Positions 36,183 through 44,746 of a stretch of DNA of 64,000 nt are shown piece after piece. The notes under the pieces are model-generated. The model saw only the letters and a program-made list of their open reading frames with translations. It made no database searches and was not told the DNA's origin. The first letter of the stretch is position 1; every line of letters begins with the position of its first letter. The translations under genes were made by a program, and so were the position numbers. The DNA is taken from assembly GCF_014203545.1 (NCBI RefSeq), contig NZ_JACHJG010000001.1:310001-374000 (forward strand), in the 5' to 3' direction. Origin of the DNA: Streptomyces netropsis (lineage in GTDB: Bacteria > Actinomycetota > Actinomycetes > Streptomycetales > Streptomycetaceae).

Positions 36183-36472
36183 CGGCCGTCATCCCGGGGC
36201 GAGAGTGTGAGGTAAGTCCAGCCTTTCCATGGAGACCTTGAGTAAAACCGCCACACGGCCGCCCGCAGACTGGTCAACTTTGAGCATGGGGGCCGTCGCG
36301 GACGGGCGGTGCCCGCGGGCAGCACGTGGTCCGCACCACCGGACACGGTAAGCACCACCGAAACCAGCAGCACCAGCAGCAGCCGGACCAGCACAGCGGG
36401 ACCCAGAGCGGGAACCGGCACCACACCGCTCCGCCGCACGTGCGCGGAGCAGCGATCAACAGGAGGCCGTCG

Positions 36473-36961
36473 GTGGTGAGACGAGGGCGCCCAGGGGCGC
36501 TGCCCCGGGGGACGGCGGAGCGGACACTGACCAGCGTCGGGACGGGCGACGCGGTGGACGGGACGGCGGGGCCCGCGGGGCCGGACGGAGCGGGCGAGAC
36601 CGTGCAGGACCGCGGCGAGGTGTCCCGGCTGTGGCACGTCACCCTCAGCGTCTCGGGGTCCGAGGCGCCGCTGGGGGAGGTGCGGCGGGCCCTCGAGCAG
36701 CTCGCCCACGACCACCCTTTCCTGCTGACCAGCCGCTACGCCAACGACCACGCCGAGATCCGCTACTGGGAAGAGGCGCGTGATCTGCACGACGCCGCGG
36801 CGGTGGCGCTGCGGCTGTGGGGCGAGCACCGCTCGACCGCCCGGCTGCCTCCCTGGGAGATCGTCGGCCTGGAGGTCATCGACCGCGAGACCTACCACCA
36901 GCGCATCGCGGAGGGCTACGGCCCGCTGCCGGCCACCCCGGTGGGCGTCCACCCGTTCTAG
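36473..36961 (+). CDS. Conserved actinobacterial protein of unknown function
   Basis: The frame is open from 36326, but GTG 36473 has a perfect AGGAGG 6 nt upstream and gives 162 aa. The first 40 residues are Gly/Ala-rich. The conserved part starts LWHVTLSVSGSEAPLGEVRRALEQLAHDHPF and runs to the end (TPVGVHPF); it looks like an alpha/beta fold with a charged HAEIRYWEEARDLHDAAAVALRLW helix. No signal peptide, membrane helix or catalytic motif was seen. It sits between proB and proA. The 290-nt region before it holds CAG/CAC-rich sequence and no supported gene. Confidence 0.75.
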   Translation: MVRRGRPGALPRGTAERTLTSVGTGDAVDGTAGPAGPDGAGETVQDRGEVSRLWHVTLSVSGSEAPLGEVRRALEQLAHDHPFLLTSRYANDHAEIRYWEEARDLHDAAAVALRLWGEHRSTARLPPWEIVGLEVIDRETYHQRIAEGYGPLPATPVGVHPF

Positions 36962-37060
36962 CCGGGGCAGCGGGGCCGGACGGGCCGGCCGGGGCGACGG
37001 CCGCCCCTCCGCGGTGTCCCGCACTGTGGAATGCGGAGTGGCTCCCGCGCGCGGCGGGGC

Positions 37061-37066
37061 TAGGCT
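37061..37066 (+). promoter_or_regulatory. -10 element of proA, leaderless pattern
   Basis: TAGGCT ends 6 nt before the proA ATG at 37073, which lacks a Shine-Dalgarno sequence. Confidence 0.4.
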
Positions 37067-37072
37067 GCCGCC

Positions 37073-38398
37073 ATGAGCAGCAGTGTCTTCCCCTCCCCCC
37101 TCGCCGACCCGATGCCGCAGTCCCCGGTGCTGCGGGCCGCCTACCGCGCCCGCGCCGCCGCCGCCGACCTGGCGCCACTGCCGCGCTCGGCGAAGGACGA
37201 GGCGCTGCTGGCCATCGCCGACGCGCTGGAGGTCCGCACCCGGGAGATCGTCGAGGCCAACGCCGAGGACGTCGAGAAGGCCCGGGCCGCCGGGACCAGC
37301 GAGACCGTCATCGACCGGCTGACCCTCACCCCCGAGCGCGTCCGGGCCATCGCCAAGGACGTCCGGGACGTGGTGGCCCTGCCCGACCCGGTCGGCGAGG
37401 TCGTCCGCGGCTCCACCCTCCCCAACGGCATCGACCTGCGCCAGGTGCGGGTGCCGCTCGGTGTCGTCGGGATCATCTACGAGGCCCGGCCGAACGTGAC
37501 CGTGGACGCGGCGGCCCTCTGCCTGAAGTCCGGCAACGCCGTCCTGCTGCGCGGCTCGTCCTCCGCCTACGCCTCCAACACCGCCCTGGTGCGGGTCCTG
37601 CGCGACGCCGTCGGCGGTGCCGGGCTGCCCGCCGACGCCGTGCAGCTGGTGCCGGGCGAGAGCCGGGAGTCCGTCCGGGAGCTGATGCGCGCCCGCGGCA
37701 TGGTCGACGTGCTGATCCCGCGCGGCGGTGCCTCGCTGATCCGCACGGTCGTCCAGGAGTCCACGGTCCCGGTGATCGAGACCGGCACCGGGAACTGCCA
37801 CGTCTACGTCGACGCCGAGGCCGATCTCGACATGGCCGTGGAGATCCTCCTCAACTCCAAGGCGCAGCGCCCCAGCGTCTGCAACGCCGCCGAGACCCTG
37901 CTCGTCCACCAGGACATCGCGGAGCGGTTCGTGCCGCGGGCCGTGGCCGCCCTGGCCGAGGCGGGCGTGACCGTGCACGCCGACGAGCGCTTCCAGGCGC
38001 TGGCGGAAGGGGGGCCCGCGACCGTCGTGCCGGCGACCGTCGAGGACTGGGAGACCGAGTACCTCTCGTACGACATCGCCGCCGCCGTCGTGGACTCGCT
38101 GGACATGGCCGTACGGCACATCCGGCTGTGGTCCTCCGGTCACACCGAGGCGATCGTCACCACCTCGCAGGCCGCCGCCCGCCGGTTCACCCAGCTGGTG
38201 GACTCCACCACGGTCGCGGTCAACGCCTCGACCCGCTTCACGGACGGCAGCCAGTTCGGCTTCGGCGCGGAGATCGGCATCTCCACGCAGAAGCTGCACG
38301 CCCGGGGTCCGATGGGGCTGCCGGAGCTGACGTCGACCAAGTACATCGTCACGGGTGACGGCCATGTGCGCGGCGGCGCCGGACCCGTCGCGTCCTGA
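37073..38398 (+). CDS. proA: Gamma-glutamyl phosphate reductase
   Basis: This 441-aa NADPH-dependent enzyme makes glutamate-5-semialdehyde, the second proline step. Signatures include [46 protein letters not shown] and the catalytic Cys in [13 protein letters not shown]. The end [18 protein letters not shown] is typical. ATG 37073 follows a -10 box by 6 nt, suggesting leaderless mRNA and transcription independent of proB. Confidence 0.97.
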   Translation: MSSSVFPSPLADPMPQSPVLRAAYRARAAAADLAPLPRSAKDEALLAIADALEVRTREIVEANAEDVEKARAAGTSETVIDRLTLTPERVRAIAKDVRDVVALPDPVGEVVRGSTLPNGIDLRQVRVPLGVVGIIYEARPNVTVDAAALCLKSGNAVLLRGSSSAYASNTALVRVLRDAVGGAGLPADAVQLVPGESRESVRELMRARGMVDVLIPRGGASLIRTVVQESTVPVIETGTGNCHVYVDAEADLDMAVEILLNSKAQRPSVCNAAETLLVHQDIAERFVPRAVAALAEAGVTVHADERFQALAEGGPATVVPATVEDWETEYLSYDIAAAVVDSLDMAVRHIRLWSSGHTEAIVTTSQAAARRFTQLVDSTTVAVNASTRFTDGSQFGFGAEIGISTQKLHARGPMGLPELTSTKYIVTGDGHVRGGAGPVAS

Positions 38399-38436
38399 AT
38401 TCCCGTAGCGGCTGCGCGGATTGAGCGGTTCGGGTC

Positions 38437-38442
38437 TAATCT
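38437..38442 (+). promoter_or_regulatory. -10 element, leaderless pattern
   Basis: TAATCT ends 6 nt before the GTG at 38449. Confidence 0.45.
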
Positions 38443-38448
38443 GGACGG

Positions 38449-39120
38449 GTGCCGGACGATGTGGGGGGCAAGCCGTTCCCGGACGGCGAAGAGCCCGACA
38501 GTCACCGCCACGGAGACGCGGACGAAGAGTTCGCCTCCGTGGTCTTCGATGAGGAGTTCGTGCGGTCCGCCGTGATCCACGAACCGTCCGCGGCCGAGCG
38601 GACGCTCGCCGCCGAGCGGGCGCGTGCCGAGGCCGACGCCGCCCGGGCCCGGGCGGGCGCCGGCCCCGCCGACGACGACCCCCGTGACGATGTTTTTGAG
38701 GGTTACGAGGGTCCCGAGGGCTACGACGGTTATGCCGGGCCCGGCCCCGAGGGCCGTCCCGCGACCGGCCAGCCCTCGGCCCGGCCGGGGGAGTGGCACG
38801 GTCTCGCCCACGACCTCGACCCCGACGACGCCTACGGCCCGTACGGGCGCTACGGCACGGCCCGGGGGCCCTACCGCGGCCATGCCCGCTGGCACCGCCC
38901 GGTGGCCTGGCTGCTCGCCGTGCTGATGGGCATCGGCGTGGTCGCCCTGGCCTTCGCCGCCGTCTACCGCGGTGCCTCCTCCGGCGACCGGGGGGATCCG
39001 GCGCCGCCCCCGGCGACCACCGGGGTGGACGCTCCGGCGGCCGGACGGCCCGGCCCGTTGCCCTCCGTGTCCGCCGATTCCGAGCCACCGGTGGCCTCCG
39101 CCGCGCCGGGCCGGAGCTGA
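38449..39120 (+). CDS. Single-pass membrane protein with SVVFDEEFVR motif
   Basis: A 223-aa protein. The N-terminal cytoplasmic region carries FASVVFDEEFVRSA then an Ala/Glu/Arg helix (PSAAERTLAAERARAEAD), followed by a Gly/Tyr/Pro/Asp-rich stretch. One transmembrane helix (about 147-168, VAWLLAVLMGIGVVALAFAA) leads to a short Pro/Ser-rich outside tail. The motif SVVFDExFVRxA...ExSAxER is repeated at the start of the next gene, so the two proteins share an N-terminal module. GTG 38449 follows a -10 hexamer by 6 nt. Function unknown; its neighbourhood in S. coelicolor has been linked to spore-wall and teichoic-acid work, which is context only. Confidence 0.78.
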   Translation: MPDDVGGKPFPDGEEPDSHRHGDADEEFASVVFDEEFVRSAVIHEPSAAERTLAAERARAEADAARARAGAGPADDDPRDDVFEGYEGPEGYDGYAGPGPEGRPATGQPSARPGEWHGLAHDLDPDDAYGPYGRYGTARGPYRGHARWHRPVAWLLAVLMGIGVVALAFAAVYRGASSGDRGDPAPPPATTGVDAPAAGRPGPLPSVSADSEPPVASAAPGRS

Positions 39121-39271
39121 CACCTCCAGCCGGTCACCCACCGTGACCGCCCGGCGTGCGGTGACCGGCCGCCGAAGCATGGGCCAAGGCATGGGGTGCC
39201 GCTGCCCGGCGATCCGAACCCTCCGTGGAACTTGTCGTGTACCAGGGCGTTTACCGAAGCCCCGGCGGACC

Positions 39272-39277
39272 TACTCT
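39272..39277 (+). promoter_or_regulatory. -10 element, leaderless pattern
   Basis: TACTCT ends 6 nt before the ATG at 39284; TTTACC at 39250-39255 is a possible -35. Confidence 0.5.
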
Positions 39278-39283
39278 TGGAGT

Positions 39284-40399
39284 ATGGACGGGCCGCGAGA
39301 CCCACCCGAGGGGCCGCCCGAGGGCGCCCCGGGTAGCGGGGACGACGAGTACCGATCGGTCGTCTTCGACGAGTCCTTCGTGCGCGCTGCCAGGCTCCAG
39401 GAGTTCTCGGCGCAGGAGCGTATGGTCGACCACGCCCACGCCGTCCGCAGCCGCCACGTCTGGGCGCGCATCGGCGCGTCCCGGCAGGTCCTCGTCCTGA
39501 TACTGCTGATCACCATGGCCTTCGGCACCGCCGTCTACATGGGCCTGCGTCACCCGTACGAGGAGCCCCGGCCGCCGACGGCCGAGGCGCTGCGCACCAC
39601 GCTCGTGCCGCTCGCGCCGCGCGACCCCGTGCCGGGCGGGATCTCGGCGCGGGAGCTGCTCGACCACAGCCCGGCGGCGCAGTTCCGCGACGGCGAGGAG
39701 GGCATCAATCTGCCGCCCGCCCGGCGCACCCAGCACTTCTCCGAGAGCCTGGTGATGACCGCGCTCGCCACCGCCAAGGAGTACACGCTGAAGTCGGCGC
39801 TCGACCGCGCCACGCTCACCGGTGGTGCCCAGCGCGGCGTCCGGCTGCTGCTCGACCCGTCCCAACTCGACCAGTTCGACCGCAGTTTCACCAAGCCCGT
39901 CGACGACGGGCGGCATGCCGCCACCGGCTGGCTGGTGCGCTTCGACCCGACGCAGATCGCGCTCGCCGACGTGCCCGTGCGGACCCAGGGGACGTTCTCC
40001 CTCACCGAGACGACGCCCGGCACGCTGGAGGTCGCCGCCGACCACACCTTCGTCTACGCCGTGCACGCCGTGCGGGCGGGCGGCGGGCAGCACGCGGGGG
40101 AGCCGGGGCAGGGCGAGGACCGGGCGTCGCTGTTCACGGTGCGGCGGCAGATGCGCTTCCGCTTCGACCGGGACGATCTGCAGGGGCACCACGTGGAGGT
40201 CCTGCAGAGCCACGTCCAGGCCGGGCCGCAGTCCTGCTCGGCCGACGACGCGAGCCATCTGCGGCCGCTGCTGGCCGGGCAGCGGGCCGGTACCGACCGG
40301 CCGGCCGACACCGACCCGTACGCGACGGGCCGGGAGTCGGCCGCCCTGTGCGGCGTCATGGCCCCCAGCGCCCAGCCGAGCCTGCCGGGGGCGTCCTGA
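39284..40399 (+). CDS. Membrane protein with SVVFDESFVR motif and extracytoplasmic domain
   Basis: ATG 39284 is chosen over the longer open frame because a -10 box lies 6 nt before it; the protein has 371 aa. A Pro/Gly/Glu-rich start is followed by YRSVVFDESFVRAARLQEFSAQER, the module shared with the upstream gene. One transmembrane helix comes next (about 70-88, VLVLILLITMAFGTAVYMGL). The extracytoplasmic domain of about 270 residues has ESLVMTALATAKEYTLKSALDRATLTGG, many Asp/Arg residues and two Cys near the end (SCSADD, ALCGVM) that may form a disulfide. No known enzyme motif. Probably paired functionally with 38449-39120. Confidence 0.8.
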   Translation: MDGPRDPPEGPPEGAPGSGDDEYRSVVFDESFVRAARLQEFSAQERMVDHAHAVRSRHVWARIGASRQVLVLILLITMAFGTAVYMGLRHPYEEPRPPTAEALRTTLVPLAPRDPVPGGISARELLDHSPAAQFRDGEEGINLPPARRTQHFSESLVMTALATAKEYTLKSALDRATLTGGAQRGVRLLLDPSQLDQFDRSFTKPVDDGRHAATGWLVRFDPTQIALADVPVRTQGTFSLTETTPGTLEVAADHTFVYAVHAVRAGGGQHAGEPGQGEDRASLFTVRRQMRFRFDRDDLQGHHVEVLQSHVQAGPQSCSADDASHLRPLLAGQRAGTDRPADTDPYATGRESAALCGVMAPSAQPSLPGAS

Positions 40400-40450
40400 G
40401 TTTCGCCGGGCCGGCGTCTTCGGCTGCGGGCCGTCTTTGCCGCCTGCGGC

Positions 40451-40491
40451 GGCGGGCGCCCTGCGGGCGCGTCCTCAATCGCCGGACGGGC
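40451..40491. repeat. Copy of dispersed intergenic palindrome
   Basis: The first 27 nt (40451-40477) are identical to 14188-14214. They continue into the arm ATCGCCGGACGGGC, the reverse complement of the arm at 8853-8873. Another GC-rich hairpin-prone stretch follows to 40560. Confidence 0.7.
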
Positions 40492-40576
40492 TGGTTTGGG
40501 CCGAGGCCGACCACTCCCCCAGCGGGCTGGGGGAGATTGAGGGCACCTCCGCGCAGCGGAGGTGCGAACGGCCCGG

Positions 40577-41707
40577 CTAGGGCCGCGGCTCCCCAGGAGG
40601 GTCCTTCGGGTCCTTACCGGGCGCCCCGGGGCCTTCCTTGGGGGCGGGCCCAGGGCCACCGCCGAAGGCGTCCCGCAGCCGGCCGCCCAGGTCGGACGCC
40701 CCGCCCGCGATGTCCCGCACGAGGCCCATCAGCGGGTCCTTGCTGGAGCGCACCGTCTCGGCGTAGTGGTTCGCGGACTCCCGGAAGGAGTCGGACACCG
40801 AGGCGTCCTTGTCCTCCGCGCGGCGCGGGTAGTGGCCGTCCATGATGCGCTGGTAGTCGCGGCTCTCGGCCCACTTCTTCAGCTCGGCGGCGCGCACGGT
40901 CGTGAAGGGGTGGGTGCGCGGCAGCACATTGAGGATCTTGAGCACGGAGTCGCGAAGATCGCCGCCCGCCTCGTACTCCTCGGCCTGGGCGAGGAACGCG
41001 TCCACGTTCATCTCGTGCAGGTGGTTGCCGCCCGCGATCTTCATCAGACCGCGCATGGAGGCCCGCAGATCCTGTCCCACCAGCAGGCCCGCCCGGTCCG
41101 CCGACAGCTCCGACTTGCGGAACCACTCGCGCAGCGCCGTCACGATCGCCATCACCGCGAGGTTGCCCAGCGGAATCCAGGCGATCTTGATCGCGAAGTT
41201 GGTCAGGAAGAGCAATATCGTCCGGTAGACCGCGTGTCCGGACAGCGCGTGGCCCACCTCGTGGCCCACGACCGCCCGCATCTCCTCCTCGTCCAGCAGC
41301 TCGACGAGGCCCGTGGTCACCACGATGATCGGCTCGTCCAGGCCGATGCACATGGCGTTCGGCTGCGGGTCCTGGGTGACGTACATCGGCGGGACCTTGG
41401 GCAGGTCCAGGATGTAGCAGGCGTCCAGCAGCATCGCGTGCAGATGCTGGAACTGCTGGTCGCTGACCCGCACCGAGTCGGACAGGAACAGCAGCCGCAG
41501 GCTGCGCTCGGGCAGCAGCCCGCTGAGCGCCTTGAAGACGGTGTCGAAGCCGCTCAGCTTGCGCAGGGCCACCAGGGCCGAGCGGTCCGCCGGGTGTTCG
41601 TACGCCCTGGAGGAGATGTCCGGGAACCGCCTGCGCTCGCGGCCCGGCAGCCGCTTCCCGCCCCCGGCCTTGTCGTCGGCGTTGCTGTCGGAGCTGTTGT
41701 CACTCAT
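40577..41707 (-). CDS. M48-family zinc metallopeptidase
   Basis: A 376-aa protease. The zinc motif HEVGH is at residues 149-153 and the third ligand Glu200 lies in KSELSADRAGL, as in HtpX/Ste24-type M48 peptidases. A hydrophobic segment right after the motif (about 160-190) suggests membrane association. The last 60 residues are a Gly/Pro/Lys-rich tail. ATG 41707 has GAGGGGG upstream. It is divergent from the small membrane gene at 41799. M48 enzymes commonly act in membrane-protein quality control; substrate unknown. Confidence 0.9.
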   Translation of the reverse strand: MSDNSSDSNADDKAGGGKRLPGRERRRFPDISSRAYEHPADRSALVALRKLSGFDTVFKALSGLLPERSLRLLFLSDSVRVSDQQFQHLHAMLLDACYILDLPKVPPMYVTQDPQPNAMCIGLDEPIIVVTTGLVELLDEEEMRAVVGHEVGHALSGHAVYRTILLFLTNFAIKIAWIPLGNLAVMAIVTALREWFRKSELSADRAGLLVGQDLRASMRGLMKIAGGNHLHEMNVDAFLAQAEEYEAGGDLRDSVLKILNVLPRTHPFTTVRAAELKKWAESRDYQRIMDGHYPRRAEDKDASVSDSFRESANHYAETVRSSKDPLMGLVRDIAGGASDLGGRLRDAFGGGPGPAPKEGPGAPGKDPKDPPGEPRP

Positions 41708-41786
41708 CGAGACCCCCTCAATGGGCTGATCATGGCTCGTCCCCCGGCTTGCCGGACCCCACCCTAGGCGGTGGCACCGGCATGGC

Positions 41787-41792
41787 TACCGT
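41787..41792 (+). promoter_or_regulatory. -10-like element before small membrane gene
   Basis: TACCGT ends 6 nt before the ATG at 41799. It is a weak match on its own, but the spacing equals that of several other genes here. Confidence 0.3.
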
Positions 41793-41798
41793 GGGGAC

Positions 41799-41969
41799 AT
41801 GCCGCATATCAATGGTTTCGCCACGCAGCCCGGATTCACCGAGCTGCTCGCCGTGTCCAAGGGCGACCAGGGGCCGGGCACGCTGCTGCGCACGGTCCTC
41901 GTCGTCGGCGTGGTGGGCATCGTCCTCCTCGCCTGGTTCCTGTTGCGTGGTTACGGCAACAAGGACTGA
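41799..41969 (+). CDS. Small single-pass membrane protein, 56 aa
   Basis: A short reading frame from ATG 41799 to TGA 41967-41969. The product begins MPHINGFATQPGFTELLAV, then KGDQGPG, one transmembrane helix (about 29-48, LRTVLVVGVVGIVLLAWFLL) and RGYGNKD. Support comes from the clean hydrophobic profile with positive-outside residues, the -10-like box 6 nt before the ATG and its position between the divergent M48 gene and nadD. Function unknown. A second small membrane gene follows 108 nt later. Confidence 0.65.
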   Translation: MPHINGFATQPGFTELLAVSKGDQGPGTLLRTVLVVGVVGIVLLAWFLLRGYGNKD

Positions 41970-42077
41970 CGCGCCGGAGTCGGCGTGGGGTTGCGAACGG
42001 CCCCCGCATACGATGTGGCAGAAGTCTCCACCCGATCCCTGATCCCCGGATCCCATCCCGGATAGGTCCTGCCGACG

Positions 42078-42239
42078 ATGAACCTCATCACCGCCCACGC
42101 CGCCGTCGCCACCCTCGCCTCCGAGGGCGAGCACGTCGACACCCACGAGAGCATCAGCCCGTACATGACCGGCGGCGCCGCCCTGGTCATCCTGCTGCTC
42201 CTGCTCTGGATCACCACCCGCTTCAACCGCGACCGCTGA
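42078..42239 (+). CDS. Small single-pass membrane protein, 53 aa
   Basis: From ATG 42078 to TGA 42237-42239. The product is [19 protein letters not shown], an acidic/His stretch ([14 protein letters not shown]), one transmembrane helix (about 33-45, [13 protein letters not shown]) and RFNRDR. The basic C-terminus suggests N-out/C-in topology. AGG lies upstream of the ATG, and TACGAT at 42008-42013 could be its promoter. It ends 55 nt before nadD. Function unknown. Confidence 0.65.
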   Translation: MNLITAHAAVATLASEGEHVDTHESISPYMTGGAALVILLLLLWITTRFNRDR

Positions 42240-42280
42240 CCCCACCGGTCCCTGGGGGCTCGGCGTCGAGCCGCGCCCAG

Positions 42281-42286
42281 TAGGGT
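42281..42286 (+). promoter_or_regulatory. -10 element of nadD
   Basis: TAGGGT ends 8 nt before the nadD ATG, which has no Shine-Dalgarno sequence; leaderless or nearly so. Confidence 0.4.
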
Positions 42287-42294
42287 CTGCACGC

Positions 42295-42906
42295 ATGGGA
42301 GAGCAGACAGGGCCCGTGAAGCGGCGGCTCGGCGTGATGGGCGGGACCTTCGACCCGGTCCACCACGGCCACCTGGTCGCCGCCAGCGAGGTGGCTTCGC
42401 AGTTCCACCTGGACGAGGTGGTCTTCGTACCGACCGGGCAGCCGTGGCAGAAGAGCCACAAGGCGGTGTCACCGGCCGAGGACCGCTATCTGATGACGGT
42501 CATCGCCACCGCGTCCAACCCGCAGTTCTCGGTCAGCCGGATCGACATCGACCGCGGTGGCCCGACGTACACCACCGACACGCTCCGCGACCTGCGCGCC
42601 CTCAACGACGACGCGGACCTGTTCTTCATCACCGGCGCGGACGCGCTGGCGCAGATCCTGACCTGGCGGGACACGGACGAGCTGTTCTCCCTCGCCCACT
42701 TCATCGGCGTCACCCGGCCCGGCCACATACTCGCCAACCCGGGGCTGCCCGAGGACCGGGTCTCCTTCGTCGAGGTGCCCGCGCTCGCGATCTCCTCCTC
42801 CGACTGCCGCTCGCGAGTGGCGGAGGGCGAGCCGGTCTGGTACCTGGTGCCCGACGGTGTGGTGCGCTACATCGACAAGCGCAAGCTCTACCGGCACAGC
42901 GGCTGA
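42295..42906 (+). CDS. nadD: Nicotinate-nucleotide adenylyltransferase
   Basis: This 203-aa enzyme makes deamido-NAD from NaMN and ATP. The nucleotidyltransferase motif [12 protein letters not shown] is at residues 14-25 and the C-terminal [10 protein letters not shown] corresponds to the ISSTxxR signature. Other conserved segments are [10 protein letters not shown] and [14 protein letters not shown]. First gene of the run nadD - LCP-like - rsfS - phosphatase, in which the nadD-rsfS pairing is widespread in bacteria. Confidence 0.96.
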   Translation: MGEQTGPVKRRLGVMGGTFDPVHHGHLVAASEVASQFHLDEVVFVPTGQPWQKSHKAVSPAEDRYLMTVIATASNPQFSVSRIDIDRGGPTYTTDTLRDLRALNDDADLFFITGADALAQILTWRDTDELFSLAHFIGVTRPGHILANPGLPEDRVSFVEVPALAISSSDCRSRVAEGEPVWYLVPDGVVRYIDKRKLYRHSG

Positions 42907-42947
42907 ACCGGATCCACTCCGGATCCACAGGGCACTGAGGGGCACTG

Positions 42948-44627
42948 GTGAACGACCGACAGGACCCGTACGCGCACGACCCGTACGCACAGCAGCCGCA
43001 GGTGTACGGCTACGACGCCTACGGACAGCCGGTGTACCAGCCGAACGCCCCGGAGCGCGTGTACGACCAGTACGGCCAAGCGCTCCCGCAGCAGTACGGG
43101 CACGATGGCGGGCACGACGGACAGCAGTACGGGCAGGACGGCGGGTACGGCACCGGCGCGACGGGACAGCAGCAGGGCTACGGCCATGACTCGTACGGCG
43201 CAACGGGACCGCAGAGTTACGACGCGTACCCGGCCGCACAGCCGCAGACCCGGCAGCAGGAGTGGATCCCCCGGCAGGCGGCTGCCCCCGTCCACGAGGA
43301 GCCGGGCCACCGGGAGCAGACGCCGGAGCCGGTGCCGATGCCGGAGCCGCGGCGGGCACCGGACGCCTCCGACGCCCCGGCGGCGCCGGAGTACCGCACC
43401 GAGCAGTTCTCCTTCATCGAGGAGCCGGACGAGGACTCCGAGGACGTCATCGACTGGCTCAAGTTCAGCGAGAGCCGCACCGAGCGCCGCGACGAGCGCA
43501 AGCGCAAGGGACGCAACCGCGTCGTCGCCCTCGTCGTCGTGCTCGTCCTCGCGCTCGGCGGCGGCATCGGTTACCTCCTGCTCGGCGGCTCCGACGCGAA
43601 GAAGGACACGACCGCGAGCGGCGGCGGGCAGAAGCGCGACGTGATCGTGGTGCATCTGCGGCAGACGAAGGGCGGGCTCAGCTCCACCGCCCTCCTCGTC
43701 GACAACGAGACCTCCAAGAAGGGCACCACGGTCCTGCTGCCGAACGCACTGGCCGTCTCCAAGGAGGGCGGCGGTTCCACCACGCTCGGCAAGTCCGTGC
43801 AGGACGAGGGCACCGGCGCCACCCGGGACGCCCTGAACGCCCTGCTCGGCGCCGACATCAAGGGCAGCTGGCGGCTGGACACCCCCTACCTGGAGAACCT
43901 CGTCGACCTGGTCGGCGGCATCGTCGTCGACACCGACGCCACCGTCCCCGGCGCGAAGTCCGGCGACCGCCCGCTGGTCCGGCAGGGCAAGGGGCAGGAC
44001 CTGAGCGGCCAGATGGCCGTCGGCTACGCCACCCACCGCGCGCCCGGCGAGAGCCCGGACAAGCAGCTGGCCCGGTTCGGCCAGGTCATGCAGGCCGTGC
44101 TGAAGAAGATGCCCGGCGACCCCGGCCCCGCCACCACCACGGTGGACTCGCTCGCCCAGATCCCCGACCCCTCCCTGTCGGTCAAGGAGCTCGGCGCCTC
44201 GCTGGCCCAGCTCGCGACGCAGGCCAAGAACGGCTCGTACGACACCGCCGTGCTGCCCGTGCAGAAGGACGGGACGCTCAGCGCGCAGGCGACCGACAGC
44301 GTGGTCAAGGACGTGCTCGGCGGCACCGTCCGCAACACCGCACCGGACGCGACGCCCCGGGTGAGCGTGAAGAACGCGACCGGAGGCAAGACCGCCACCC
44401 AGTCCGCCCAGGTCACGCTCGTCAACAGCGGCTACACCCACGTCGACGCCGGTACGGCCGCGGCCGTCGCCGCCGCCTCCACGGTGACCTACGCGGACGA
44501 CAAGCGGGCGGCCGAGGCCAAGGAGGTCGCCAAGACGCTGGGCCTGCCGGCCGGCGCGGTGAAGAAGGCGGCGGGCGCGCCCAACGCGGACATCACCGTC
44601 ACCCTGGGCAAGGACTACAAGGGCTGA
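42948..44627 (+). CDS. LytR-CpsA-Psr-like membrane protein with degenerate active site
   Basis: A 559-aa protein starting at GTG 42948. Residues 1-120 are a Tyr/Gly/Gln/Pro-rich cytoplasmic tail. A transmembrane helix (about 187-208) leads to an LCP-like domain (about 225-400) and a LytR_C-type domain near the end (VTLVNSGYTHVDAGTA). LCP enzymes attach wall polymers to peptidoglycan using conserved Arg/Asp residues. Here the usual RSDT position reads LSST and the RD pair of the SxxRD strand reads LLPNALAV, so the key charges are gone. It corresponds by synteny to the S. coelicolor LCP protein called PdtA (from memory, SCO2578). Confidence 0.78.
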   Translation: MNDRQDPYAHDPYAQQPQVYGYDAYGQPVYQPNAPERVYDQYGQALPQQYGHDGGHDGQQYGQDGGYGTGATGQQQGYGHDSYGATGPQSYDAYPAAQPQTRQQEWIPRQAAAPVHEEPGHREQTPEPVPMPEPRRAPDASDAPAAPEYRTEQFSFIEEPDEDSEDVIDWLKFSESRTERRDERKRKGRNRVVALVVVLVLALGGGIGYLLLGGSDAKKDTTASGGGQKRDVIVVHLRQTKGGLSSTALLVDNETSKKGTTVLLPNALAVSKEGGGSTTLGKSVQDEGTGATRDALNALLGADIKGSWRLDTPYLENLVDLVGGIVVDTDATVPGAKSGDRPLVRQGKGQDLSGQMAVGYATHRAPGESPDKQLARFGQVMQAVLKKMPGDPGPATTTVDSLAQIPDPSLSVKELGASLAQLATQAKNGSYDTAVLPVQKDGTLSAQATDSVVKDVLGGTVRNTAPDATPRVSVKNATGGKTATQSAQVTLVNSGYTHVDAGTAAAVAAASTVTYADDKRAAEAKEVAKTLGLPAGAVKKAAGAPNADITVTLGKDYKG

Positions 44628-44746
44628 GCCGCTGCTCCGGGCTGTTTCGCGGCGGGCTCAGGGCCCGTCCGAAACGGCCCGGAAAGCGGTTGGCGGGTCG
44701 TGAGACCCTTGAGAGGTACTGACCCTCTTTATCGAAAGCATGGCTT

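Noticed and set aside
36274..36642. Cys/Trp-rich minus-strand frame before the 36473 gene
   Set aside because: The CCWCCW pattern is the complement of CAGCAG/CACCAG repeats; no start signal or other support.
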